Part shown: positions 46,168 through 56,260 of the stretch, in pieces
Layout of the letters: every line of letters begins with the position of its first letter
Numbering within the stretch: position 1 is the first letter of the stretch
Source: Liolophura sinensis
Lineage: Eukaryota > Mollusca > Polyplacophora > Chitonida > Chitonidae
Direction: 5' to 3'
NCBI RefSeq assembly: GCF_032854445.1
Contig: NC_088307.1
Coordinates: 17,808,017 to 17,872,016, forward strand
DNA length: 64,000 nt
Notes under the pieces: generated by a model
What the model saw: only the letters and a program-made list of their open reading frames with translations
What the model was told of the DNA's origin: nothing
Database searches by the model: none
Position numbers and translations under genes: made by a program

Positions 46168-46505
46168 ATATAAGCGTCAAGTCCGACATTCATATACCAT
46201 TCGTAGTCCGTAAAAGGCGTTCCAAGTCTGTAATGGCAAGATCCATTTCCAAAACAACGTTTAACACTAACTCCCAAAGACAAAGGTATTTAAGAAATTA
46301 TACAAATAAGAAATAAAGCCGGTAACACACAAGAGAGAAGCGGTCATCAGTTTTCAATGATGCCGGGCAGACGATGAATATTCCAGGTAAGAATTCCATA
46401 TCAAAGTTCAAATTCGTAGTCCGTGAATGAGTTCCATGTCAAATAACAGTTAAACAAGTATCTCAGTCGCGCTTTCATTGCAACTGTTCATAAAGGCATC
46501 ATGCT
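46168..46505 (-). mobile_element. Penelope-like element end fragment, reverse
   Basis: ATATAAGCGTCAAGTCCGAC is the reverse of the element's terminal motif. AATTCGTAGTCCGTGAATGA and ATTGCAACTGTTCATAAAGG follow in order as in the 3' non-coding part of the 50.3-53.9 kb copy. Confidence 0.85.
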
Positions 46506-47348
46506 GATGTAATAAGCCCACTTGCTATAATGCTCGCTAGGTCATCGCCCGCCGCTATTCGCTTCTGTACAGACATGAAAAGGTATGACTGCCGATACCA
46601 ACAGGTGAAATTATAAGCTATTCTATAAGACAATCCAGAAGCTAGAGACCACATGAAGAAATTCGTCCCGCAAAAATATTACACAGGAATATGCCTGTTG
46701 TCAAATCGATGTCAGTGATAGCGCATTCGTTGGATTTGTGTCATTTTCAGCTTTCCAGATAGCCTAGGTTTTTTTGCCGAACTCATGTGATTTTTTTTGT
46801 ACAACATAACTCTAGACCTGAAGGCCGTCAACTAAAACTGACATATTTGAATACGAGCATTCAGTATGAACACATGCCGTATGAACACATGCCGTATTTC
46901 GTACAGAGACTTTCAGGGGGGAATAACTCTGGGCCGCTTGTTGGCACGGCTATAGATGGGGAACAGCCTTTGGCGCTGTATGGTTAATCTAAGCCCACTT
47001 GTTCAAACGGATATATGTAAAACTGAATAAAATAATAATTATTGAGACATCACTGATAGCGCTGTATGGCTAATCTAAGCCCACTTGCCATAATGCTCGC
47101 TAGGTCATCGCCCGCCGCTATTCGCTTCCGCACATACATGGAAAGGTATGACTGCCGATACGAACAGATAATTGTGTGACGTGAAAAGCTATTCTATAAG
47201 ACAATCCAGAATTAGTGTTACATAACCGTGTGATTCCAAGTTATAAGCTTATTTTTACCTATATGTTGCCTAACACGTCCTGTGGTCATATTCTCTGGAT
47301 TTGGTGACATTTTATGTAAATTGAATAAAACAATACTATACTATACTA

Positions 47349-47402
47349 AGTGAAATATTCTTGAGTACAGCGTAAAACAACAATCAAATAAATAAATAAA
47401 TA
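47349..47402 (+). mobile_element. SINE family 1, 3' tail only
   Basis: AAGTGAAATATTCTTGAGTA, CAGCGTAAAACAACAATCAA and an AATA tail. Confidence 0.82.
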
Positions 47403-47403
47403 T

Positions 47404-47990
47404 ACTATACTATAGTTATGTACTCTACTCTATAGTTTAACTCTACTATACTTATACTCTACTAAACGATATTATAGCTATACTGTGCGATACTATAGCT
47501 ATACTATACGATACTATAGCTATACTATACGATACTATAGCTATACTAGACAATAAATATTCGGCAAGCCCCCACGGACGCCGGCTGACACACTGCACGC
47601 GGGGTGTCACGTCATCACACGCCCTAGACCTGTTACACCCAGTCACCGTGCTGTTCGACCGTACTATTCCCCTACTGTAGTTTTACTATAGTATGGCTAT
47701 ACAATATTATAGTTATACTCTACTATAGTTATACTCTGCTATAGTTATACTATACAATACTAAACTGTACTCTACGATACTATAGTTATACTCTACTATA
47801 GTTATACTCGACGATACTATAGTTATACTTTACTATAGTTATACTCGACGATACTCTACGATACGATATTTATACTCTCCTATAGTTATACTATACTAAA
47901 CTATACTCTACGATACTACAGTTATACTCTGCAATAGTTATACTATACTATACTAAACTATACTGCACTCTACTCTACTATACTTAGTCT
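47404..47990. repeat. TA-rich satellite interrupted by a GC-rich insert
   Basis: Irregular repeats of ACTATAGTTATACTCTAC and GATACTATAGCTATACT. A GC-rich stretch of about 100 bases (47545-47645, CCCCCACGGACGCCGG, GCACGCGGGGTGTCACGTCA) interrupts it. That stretch contrasts sharply with its surroundings and may be a remnant of the adjacent Polinton-like element. Confidence 0.8.
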
Positions 47991-49747
47991 ACTATTCGAC
48001 ACGCTTCTGTGTTACAGAGACCCGTTTTCCCCACCACCGCCACCACCGCAACGAAAACGAAGCTAGCTCGTCGAGTGCAGCAAGTCTAGAGATGGAGGAG
48101 CCAACCAAGGAAAACTGGAAGATCCCGACGAGTCAGTTCCAACCCGACCCGACCCATGATCTCCTGTCTAGCAGTGAGAATAATCTATGGGAACTGTATC
48201 GGCAGCACTGGCGCTCGATTCGGAGCCATTTTCACCGCGGCAAGCCAGTCCAAGATCGCTACAACTGACCGATCTGGGCATTATGGATGATTATCTAAAC
48301 GCGATTTATGAGATTCAGCCGACCGCTTTCACCATTATAGTTTTGGGCATATCCTGCGACACAAGGAAACAGAATAGTTAAGTTATTATTACCCTACACC
48401 AATAATGCCCGAGTACTCGACGCTCCGTACCACGTGGCGTGTCGGGCTGACCTGCGTAAACTCCTCACTCACCATCTCCCCAGCCAAGATCCACTCGCTT
48501 GTGCACAAAAATAACGCCCCGATACGAAATGGACCGTGGACTTCCTCACGAACGTGTTTTTTTTTTGTGCATCAGTTCCCCATTAGCCCATCGGTGAGGG
48601 CGGGGTAATGTTGCCGCCTTTCCTGGCGGCGAACAAGGGGCTGCACACGTTGGGGGAAGGATCTCATTGACCTTACATGGAGAATTTGTGTTTGTTCCGT
48701 TGTTTGGCCGTCCATCTGGACAAGGTCGACCCCCAAAACTGGGAAAACTAGGCTCAGTTTTACCACCGAACTTATATGGAGGCGGTAGAAATGGAGGTCA
48801 GACATTTCCTCGGTGTAACCCTCAGTGCGGTGGACACGGTGGAGAGCCTATTTAACGTAAACATTTCAGTGTACCAGCTCGTCCCCATGGACAACTTTAA
48901 CTCGGCTCAACTCGTCGATCGCAGTGCAGAGCGCTATGCTTCTCTCACCATGCGGTTAAACTTGAACAGTTAGCATTTCAGCTACATCAAGGACATGGGG
49001 CGTTACGACCAGTCTTTCACCTGTCAAGTGTGTTCTAAGAGCTTCAAAAAGCTATGGAAGTTACGATGGCACGGTCAGACGTGCACTGACGCCGTCCGTC
49101 GAAAGGAGGGTGTATTCCACAATCAACCGAGTATTTTCGAAGTGTTGGCGAATATGGGTATTTACCTCCGGGAAGGTGACGACGAAATATTCCCTTACCG
49201 AGCATGTTACGACTTCGAAGCTTACCTGGCCCCTGTGGACGAAGCGATGACCGGCTCAACGAAACGGAGGTCCCAACACATCCCCATGAGTGTCAGGGGA
49301 ACACCAATGTGCCCGACTACGACCAGCCCGTGCGCCTCATCTCTACCGTCGATCCTCACAAGCTCGTCAAGAGGATGATGGCTTACCTCAATACCATCAG
49401 TAAGACCACTAGCGCCTATCTCGCCGAGCGTTATGACTATATCCTGGAAGAGTTAAACGAGCGCATCGATCCCAATGACATCAAGCCGTCTCACACTCGG
49501 CGGGTGCAGGACAAATTCGTGGCCTATATCAACCAGCTCCCCGTCCTCCGTACCACGAACGAGGCGTGACTCGTATACGGGGAGGTAAGCTCTGTCAGGG
49601 GATCGTTGGGTTCGATGCTAACACATTGTACTTCGCCTGCCTTGCCTCACTCATGCCGGCGGGTCACTACATCCGATGGCAACGTGACGGGGAGAAGTTC
49701 GTTCCCTCCGGCACCGCAACTCGTCTGGCTGAAAAATGGCTGCACCG

Positions 49748-50345
49748 GCAGTCGCACCAGCTAGGGGTACCCATCCGCCACCGGCTGAAACATTCTGAGA
49801 AACGGGTCGGTGATAGGCAACTCCCCGTAGACGGGTTCCCTCACATCGACGGATGTCCCACCGTCTTCCAGTTCCACGGCTGCTATTATCACTACCACGC
49901 CTGTCACTTGAATCACCCACGTCAGGGTGAACTGCACTATAACGACCGGCGAAGGTTGACACCTCAACACGAACAAGGCCTACGTCCGCCCCCAGGGGTA
50001 CGAGCTGATATCTATATGGGAGTGCCAGTTTCTTCGTCTGCGGAAAACGAACCCGACCTTGCGCGCCTTCCTGCAGCTGTACAGCTTGCCCCCGTCACAG
50101 CGAAAGCCCAAGACGCAGGGTCAACTGGTGGAGGCTGTCGTCCAAGGCCGGTTGTTTGGCCTCGTCGAATGCGACATTCACGTGCCGGACCATCTCAAAG
50201 CGGAGGAATGTCTCACCAGTCGCACCAGCTGTGGGTACCCATCCGCCACCAGCTGAAACATACCGAGAAACGGGTCAATGATAGGCAACTCCCCGTAGAA
50301 GGGTTCGCCCACATCGACGGATGTCCCACCGTCTTCCAGTTTCAT
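49748..50345 (+). repeat. 130-bp segment of the polymerase duplicated 468 bp downstream
   Basis: 49748-49880 (CAGTCGCACCAGCTAGGGGT to CCGTCTTCCAGTTCCA) recurs at 50216-50345 with few changes. The second copy ends precisely where the Penelope-like element starts. Confidence 0.88.
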
Positions 50346-50521
50346 AGGAATGTCGGACTTGACGCTTATATTTATAACCTGTGCATGCCCCGATTCTTCT
50401 GGTGGTTTTTGACACCGAGGCGAGGCCTCTGCACAGTTATACCAATAATTGATGAACTACAACAATATGTATAGGACTAACGCTGGGAATTGTGGTGCAT
50501 GTTCCCAGGGCGAGTCAATAA

Positions 50522-51823
50522 ATGATTCGTTTGCCACTAAGACCCATTTCCATCCAAATACCGGATATATTTGAGAGCATTAAACATGGCATTTCGCCCA
50601 AACCGTGTTCTATCCAACTGAACGATTGTTTGACACTGAATTCCCAAAGCAAACATTTAACTATTTCCAAATGTGGACATACCAATTGTCTTACATGTCC
50701 ATCATTTGATACATCCGCCACTTTTATTTCCTCACTGACTGGAAAATGTTATTCTGTTAATTCCTACGTTAACTTAAGTTGTATTGCGTCCAGTTGTATT
50801 TACTTGGTAACATGCAAGAAGTGTGGTCAGCAGTATGTTGGGAAGACCACCCAGAAACTACATCTTCGGGTGAACAGGCACCGTAAGTCCGTGCGCAAGA
50901 AACAAATGCTAATAGGCAAGCATTTCTGTGCCTCCGACCATGACTGGAACCATTTCAACATTCAAATAATAGAATCAGTTTATCCATCAACAAATGAGAC
51001 TGATGTCGAATTTGAACGTAAAATCCGTGACCGTGAGCTTTTCTGGATGCTAGAGATTGGTTCAGTCTTCCCATATGGGTTGAATGATAACGTTATGGGA
51101 ATCGGCAATGTAACATCTAGCCAACCATGTGACTCCATCGTAACAAATTTATTCAAATACCGTAAACGTAGACCTCGCAGTCATGGTAGGAGGAAGTTCA
51201 ACAGAAACATGATTCACACACACGTTACAGTTAGCTATTTAGTAGGATTGTCGTATGACACCAATAGCATGCATGCTCTATGCACAGTATTATATGCACT
51301 GCCATTGAACTTGCTAAAACAGGTCGTTCAAGACGTATCCAATAACATACACAATTTTAATGTTCCACCTTACCTTGTACGTCTGTGTCAAGACATATCG
51401 TATTTTCGATTGAATCGCCCTGTAACTACAATTGAAACTCAACACGATCGACTCTTCCTGAAGATGAAGTATTTAGACAGTGGCCTTGATTTAATTAACC
51501 TACCACGTATCTTTAATGAACCTGATGTTCGTAGTGCTGTGCCTAATTATTTTAATATCCAAGAGCCACCTTGCATATCCTATGAGTATACAAAGCCTAT
51601 CGCTTCCAAACTTTTCAATTATTCCCAGGCCATCAAGGAGTTCGATCTGGCGACGTATACTTCTGGCGGCTATAACTGTGATTGTGAATCCTCAGTTTTT
51701 ACCTACGACAAATGTAAACATGTCCTGACTGGTGACCTTAATATTATTAAGAATCATAATCTCAGGAATCTCTTTGTGAGGGGTCCTAAGTATAGAGAAA
51801 AGAGTAATGTCAACATTCAATGA
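50522..51823 (+). CDS. Penelope-like element: zinc motif, GIY-YIG endonuclease and N-terminal RT-associated region
   Basis: The ORF of 433 codons begins at the first ATG after an in-frame TAA. It has a cysteine cluster (C51, C56, C59, KCGHTNCLTCP), then a GIY-YIG nuclease: CIYLVTCKKCGQQYVGKTTQ (about residues 92-111) with the catalytic Arg about residue 116, an HF/H segment, and a Glu in RDRELFWM. GIY-YIG nucleases nick target DNA for target-primed reverse transcription. The C-terminal half includes YNCDCESSVF, HVLTGDLNII and GPKYRE, seen in this RT family. It ends at TGA 51821-51823, after which the same frame continues open into the reverse transcriptase. The nearly intact frame suggests recent activity. 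Confidence 0.88.
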   Translation: MIRLPLRPISIQIPDIFESIKHGISPKPCSIQLNDCLTLNSQSKHLTISKCGHTNCLTCPSFDTSATFISSLTGKCYSVNSYVNLSCIASSCIYLVTCKKCGQQYVGKTTQKLHLRVNRHRKSVRKKQMLIGKHFCASDHDWNHFNIQIIESVYPSTNETDVEFERKIRDRELFWMLEIGSVFPYGLNDNVMGIGNVTSSQPCDSIVTNLFKYRKRRPRSHGRRKFNRNMIHTHVTVSYLVGLSYDTNSMHALCTVLYALPLNLLKQVVQDVSNNIHNFNVPPYLVRLCQDISYFRLNRPVTTIETQHDRLFLKMKYLDSGLDLINLPRIFNEPDVRSAVPNYFNIQEPPCISYEYTKPIASKLFNYSQAIKEFDLATYTSGGYNCDCESSVFTYDKCKHVLTGDLNIIKNHNLRNLFVRGPKYREKSNVNIQ

Positions 51824-53206
51824 AACAAAAAAAATATCATCTCGGCACTTGAGGAGTATGTTAAAAAATGGTCAAAACGGGAGAAAGTGGATTCTTCGGT
51901 ACTTAACGATTGGCTTGAGATTGTCAAAAAGAAAGTTAGTTTGACTATACACCGTCTAGACATTGATGCTCTGCCTAAAGTTAAACAGGTTCTGAAGGAT
52001 CCCACTGTGCAAAAAACACTCGCTGACCTTCATAGTAAATTTGTCATCACTGTAGCAGACAAGGCTCCTAATAATGTCATCTTTATTTGCAAGAATTATT
52101 ATTATCAAATTCTTGTTCAAGAGCTATATGCATCTACAACGACATCCGCGTATTCTGCTACTACATGTACTCTGGAGGAACTATTTAACAAACACAAAAC
52201 CTTTCTTAAAGAAAGGCGCATACATATACCTACACGTCACACAGAAATACCACAACTTTACTGCATTCCTAAAATGCATAAATCCCCGTACAAGGCCCAA
52301 TTTATTGCAGGTTCAAGAAGCTGTACCACCAAACTCTTGTCAACCCTACTTACGACAGCGTTACAAGAAGTAAAGTCATTTTGGAATAAGTATTGTTGTG
52401 CCATAACAAAAAATTCAGGTGTCAACTGCATGTGGATTCTTAACAACTCCAAACGTCTTACAGAAGAACTCGATGCTCATATGCATACACCGTACAAAGA
52501 TGTATCCAGATGGGATTTCTCTACTCTCTATACTACGATTCCTCTCAAAGATCTTATTAAAAGAATATCGTCGTTAATTGTCTCGGTATTTACTAAAACA
52601 GGTCATCGTTACATTAACGGCAGAAGCAATAAGGCTTTCTTTAGTTCTACTCTTTATAAAGGTTACCACTCATGGGATGTTACATTATTTATTGAATTAC
52701 TTGAATTTCTCAATAATAACATCTATGTGAAATTCAGAGATACCATTTACCAACAGTGCATAGGTATTCCAATGGGTACCAATTGTGCGCCTCTTTTGGC
52801 AGACCTATACCTGTTTTCATATGAATACGACTATATGCAGAAATTACTTAAAAGTAATATCTTTAAAGCTCTATCCTTTTCATTTACCAAGCGGTATATT
52901 GATGATCTACTGGCGTTAAATAATTCCCATATTGCTCAAGCGGTGAAGGAAATCTATCCGCCTTCATTGGATTTAAAGGAGACAACAGATAGTCCTGATG
53001 GTACATCTTATTTGGATCTATATCTGTACAAAGACGAACAAGGTCTCCTTTCACGCCGCCTTTACGACAAAAGGGATAATTTCAATTTTGATATTGTAAA
53101 TTATCCTTATTTAGATAGCAATATACCAAAGGGTCTTGCATATGGCGTGTACATATCTCGCCTTGTAGCATTTATCAGATCTTGCGATCAAACGCCTTCA
53201 TTCTAA
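51824..53206 (+). CDS. Penelope-like element: reverse transcriptase
   Basis: In the same frame as the endonuclease ORF and directly after its TGA, 460 codons encode a PLE reverse transcriptase. Motifs: DKAPNNVIFICKNYY (fingers), IPQLYCIPKMHKSPYKAQF, catalytic motif A SRWDFSTLYTTIP, motif B QQCIGIPMGTNCAPLLADLY and motif C KRYIDDLLALN, where YIDD holds the catalytic Asp pair (about codon 792 counted from 50522). The conserved C-terminal stretch is not in this frame: it reads at 53202-53291 in another frame (FLKFYNEYNTLVGRYG), so the ORF ends early at TAA. No start codon is needed if the TGA is read through; otherwise internal initiation would be required. Confidence 0.88.
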   Translation, partial: NKKNIISALEEYVKKWSKREKVDSSVLNDWLEIVKKKVSLTIHRLDIDALPKVKQVLKDPTVQKTLADLHSKFVITVADKAPNNVIFICKNYYYQILVQELYASTTTSAYSATTCTLEELFNKHKTFLKERRIHIPTRHTEIPQLYCIPKMHKSPYKAQFIAGSRSCTTKLLSTLLTTALQEVKSFWNKYCCAITKNSGVNCMWILNNSKRLTEELDAHMHTPYKDVSRWDFSTLYTTIPLKDLIKRISSLIVSVFTKTGHRYINGRSNKAFFSSTLYKGYHSWDVTLFIELLEFLNNNIYVKFRDTIYQQCIGIPMGTNCAPLLADLYLFSYEYDYMQKLLKSNIFKALSFSFTKRYIDDLLALNNSHIAQAVKEIYPPSLDLKETTDSPDGTSYLDLYLYKDEQGLLSRRLYDKRDNFNFDIVNYPYLDSNIPKGLAYGVYISRLVAFIRSCDQTPSF

Positions 53207-53291
53207 GTTTCTCAAATTTTACAATGAGTATAACACTCTCGTTGGCAGGTATGGACAGAGCGTTCAGAATCTTTGGCGATCTGCATTGTGA
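53202..53291 (+). pseudogene. Out-of-frame C-terminal piece of the reverse transcriptase
   Basis: This 30-codon stretch, shifted by one base relative to the RT ORF, reads SKFLKFYNEYNTLVGRYGQS and onward to TGA, the typical end of this RT family. About 20-25 residues that normally precede it appear to be missing. The deleted copy at 38.1 kb shares the same junction. Confidence 0.65.
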
Positions 53292-54769
53292 TCAACCACA
53301 TAGACGGCGCTGTTATCCCTATGTACATATCTATCAAGTACATGGTATTTAACAACATAGATGGATGCCCAGTGTAACCGTCTATCTTGTATGTCATGTG
53401 TAGCATCATACATGGCGCCTCTTGTAGCATGAGATCTTTACATATTAACGGGAAAGACGTAATCGTCCGTTACTTTTGAATCACAATCTGATCGGTTAGG
53501 GTCTGTAATGCTCTTCATTTTCAAACTGTATCTAATACCGCTTAACCTGGGGCTAGGGGCCGTAAAGGTAGTCATGCTCATTACATCTGCATGATGCTTT
53601 TATGAACAGTTGCAATTAAAGAGCGACTGAGATACTTGTTTAATTGTTATTTGACATGGAACTCATTCACGGACTACGAATTTGAACTTTGATATGGAAT
53701 TCATGCCTGGAATATTCATTGTCTGCCCGGCATCATTGAAAACTGATGACCGCTTCTCTCTAGTGTGTTACCGGCATTATTTCTTATTTGTATAATTTCT
53801 TACATACCTTTTTCTTTGGGAGCTAGTGTTAAACGTTATTTTGGAGATGGATTATCGACTTGGAACGCCCTTTATGGACTACGAATGGTATAGGAATGTC
53901 GGACTTTACGCTTATATCAAGGAATGTCCACCCATATTTAAAAACATCGATTTGAGTCCGGGGGACATAGGTCCCACCATGGCGGAGTTTGCTCAGGTAC
54001 ATGAGATCATGCCCGGTTCCAGGCGAATGCTGATCGGGAGTACGTTCGGCACGGAAATTCTGCTGGCCACCCCGTTACTCCAGTGGTATCTCGCTCACGG
54101 GTTGGTAGTGACCCGCGTCTACCAAGTGGTGGAGTACACGCCCGAGCGAGCCTTTCAAACATTCTCGGACGGCGTCACTCAAGCCCTGCGAGAGGGAGAC
54201 GGCGACCCTTCCAAGGCTCTTATCGGGGAAACGATGAAGTTGTTGTGAAATTCCGGCTATGGCAAAACCGTGACAAACCAAGACCAGCATGTAGATATGA
54301 AAATCTGTGACCTGACGAACACGCGCTAGTTACTGGAGAGTGTACGGTGACGTACCGTCGACCAAATCGATGACAACGCCCTCGAAGTTGTGAGCAGCAA
54401 GAGGACCATTTGTTACAACCTCTTGCAAATAAGATGTATTGTGTACCAGTATGCCAATCCCTGCAACTTGGAGTTTTACTATGATTTTATGACTCGTTTT
54501 TTTTAACACGGCAGACTGGCAGTACTATGAGATGGACACGGACTCTACGTACATGGTCTGACCCGGACTGGGGATCCTTGGTTAAACCTGAGCTGCGGGC
54601 GGTGTACGAGACGGAGCGGGACAAATGGTTGCCTCGACGCGACCACTGCGACTTTGATAAACGTACGCCGGGGCATTTCAAAGTCGGGTGGACTGGTGAC
54701 GCTATCGTCAGTTTGAGTTCGAAGACATACTATTGCTACGGTAAAGAGTCGAACAAGAAAGTCCAGCTG

Positions 54770-55828
54770 ATAAAACTTGTCTGCTGCGGCCGTCACAGCC
54801 GTCACCGGTTGCAGTTCGGTCTCGTAAAACGTCCTGAGCAACCTTTCCCCGTTCAAGTCCTCCAGTGTGTACACGACAGGCTGACGAGGGTGGGTGTGGA
54901 CGATGTGGAACATTTGCGTGCTCCAATTCGGGACGATTTTTCGAATTTCCCTTTCACTTTATTTATACGCACGAGATCGCCGGCGCAATAACGGTACACC
55001 GATCGTCTGGACGTGGGTGGACCGTTAATGGCTTGACGTACTTCTTTCTAGTTCTGGGTGGTGACTTCGATGGGGGTCCGCCGTATACTCCGGAGATACA
55101 CTTTATTGTAGCCACGGACCAGCGCCAGTAAGGCGTCCAGGTACTGCCGAGTGTTGTAAACGGTGAAATATTTGTACATGTGTCATTTCAAAGTACGGTT
55201 AAACCGTTCTACCACGGACGCTTTTAAACGTGTGAAAGAAAAACACCCCGTTATCCTTAAAAATGCCTGGAACGGTCTGTTCAGAAACTCTTTACTCTCG
55301 TCCGTTTGCAGGTACAAAGGTCGAGGTCCCGTCTTGAAAATGTATTAAAACACCCCGATCAGACTAACACCGGTTTTGGTGCGCAGTGGAACCACCCAAG
55401 CGTACTTGGAGAGGACATCGATTCAGGTAAGTAGGTAACGGTTGCCGTCGTTCTCTTTGGCAAACGCTGCCATGTCGATCAGGTCCGCCTGCCACTGACT
55501 GTCTATACCCCAACCACAACTCGGTTACGAGGGTAGCGCCGTCGAGCGGGGCGGTGCAGCGTATACCTGTCCTGCTGGGCCAGCCAAGCCGACACTCACG
55601 TGCCCGACTCACTTTGAGTCCATGTTGCCGGGCTACCTTGAGCAAGGGCTGAACGCCGCTGTAAGTCGCTGGACTGTCGGGGTCGTAGTACAATGCATGA
55701 AGAGCGGTATCGACCAGGTCTGAGTCTCTGCCCGCCAGCGTTCTCTGACCCCGCTTCCGTCCCCGCCGCGGCGGCGGCTGCGGCCGCTGCTGGTGCTGGC
55801 GACGTGACTGGCGGCCGGTGCGAGGCAT
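54770..55828 (-). pseudogene. Decayed Polinton/Maverick-type integrase (retroviral-like, DDE)
   Basis: On the minus strand from ATG at 55828. An Arg/Pro-rich N-terminus is followed by YYDPDSPATYSGVQPLLKVA, then a zinc/helix region ending YTLHRPARRRYPRNRV. The catalytic core with WQADLID, LQTDESKEF and VVERFNRTLK supplies the D-D-E triad, and a C-terminal SH3-like part contains VYTLEDLNGERL and FYETELQ. At least four stops (after YLLT, GVF, TLK and TTQN) and two or more frameshifts disable it. Integrases of this class insert Polintons. It faces the polymerase tail to tail with little or no gap; capsid, ATPase and protease genes are not seen. Confidence 0.8.
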
Positions 55829-55989
55829 AGTCAGGTGTCGTCCCTGTATTCGTGTTAAGTGAGTGAACCTATCCCAGACAGCGGATATATATATATTATC
55901 CAGTGTACATGCATTTGTCAACAAAATTCAGGCGCCAAGACCGACCACGTGATCACCCAAGGGTCAGTTTGGGTGCTGAGGAGCTGAAA

Positions 55990-56260
55990 GAGCTGTGCTC
56001 AAGGGGCTGCTCAGAAAGAGCTGCTCAATCCCCAACATACCAAGAACGCGTGGCTGCTCATTGGTCCGTCACGCCTGAATGAGTTGCTCTGGCGCGTGGT
56101 GCAAATGGAGTTCATCCATTGGTCAATTTTGTCGCCAACGAAATGGAACTCACCCATTGGTCAGTTTTGGCGCAAACCCATAGGTCCGTTTTGGCGGGAC
56201 ATAGAGCTGAAGGAGCAGCCCTCATTGGTCCGTTGGCGTGCCTCGTATGACGTCATCATG
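55990..56260 (-). promoter_or_regulatory. CCAAT/E2F/CRE array upstream of the integrase
   Basis: Read toward the integrase there are four CCAAT boxes (reverse ATTGG at 56060, 56118, 56156 and 56224) plus a mutated one at 56178. Two E2F-like sites, TTTGGCGC (56166-56173) and TTTGGCGGGA (56190-56199), and one perfect CRE TGACGTCA (56248-56255) are also present. The module CATTGGTCxGTTTTGGCG is itself repeated. The sites are seen; the promoter role is inferred from position and from known NF-Y/E2F/CREB consensus sequences. Confidence 0.5.

Larger units (their letters stand above)
45300..47200. repeat. Duplicated A and B module block
   Basis: Module A (AAGCCCACTTGCCATAATGC, GCCCGCCGCTATTCGCTTCT, AAAGGTATGACTGCCGATAC) occurs at about 45307, 45590, 46505 and 47080. 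Module B occurs at about 45730-46078 and 46640-46985, and ends in both copies with an open frame finishing GEQPLALYG and TAA. The second module B has broken upstream frames and an in-frame 15-bp duplication. A reverse Penelope fragment sits between copies. Confidence 0.8.
42456..48090. other. Region between the membrane-protein gene and the Polinton fossil
   Basis: After the 81-bp array come unresolved short ORFs (43.3-44.3 kb), a MITE-like element (44520-44925), a reverse SINE family 2 fragment (about 45120-45250), a duplicated A/B module block (45.3-47.2 kb), a SINE tail (47349-47402) and a TA-rich satellite (47404-47990). I cannot support an intact gene. Confidence 0.5.
50346..53905 (+). 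mobile_element. Penelope-like retroelement (Naiad-type layout), nearly full length
   Basis: The element starts and ends with the same motif, ATAGGAATGTCGGAC followed by T and ACGCTTATAT (50345 and 53891), as expected from terminal-repeat-like PLE ends. It is inserted into the decayed polymerase. It contains a GIY-YIG endonuclease upstream of a reverse transcriptase, the order described for Naiad/Chlamys-type PLEs. A 3' non-coding tail of about 600 bp follows. Fragments of this tail occur at four other places in the window. Confidence 0.85.
48091..54780 (+). pseudogene. Decayed Polinton/Maverick-type family-B DNA polymerase, interrupted by a retroelement
   Basis: Scattered frames, broken by shifts and stops, carry the ordered signatures of a protein-primed family-B DNA polymerase (DNA_pol_B_2, Polinton/adinto-like). 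They are: an N-terminal region from the ATG at about 48091; a zinc-finger-like C..C/H..C segment (49021-49090); an exonuclease motif YDFE (about 49208); a Pol motif-A region GFDANTLY (about 49609); VFQFHGCYYH (49863); a polymerase middle region to about 50205; then, beyond the retroelement, CPPIFKNIDL (53925), a helix rich in LLATPLLQWYL, a GNSxYGK-type motif with a stop just before NSGYGKT, the catalytic MDTDSTYM (about 54530) and SSKTYYCYGKE (54717). It cannot make protein. The far C-terminus seems missing. Limits are approximate. Confidence 0.82.

Noticed and set aside
47452-47646. ORF with repeated SIAIVSY units
   Set aside because: It is a translation of the TA-rich satellite.
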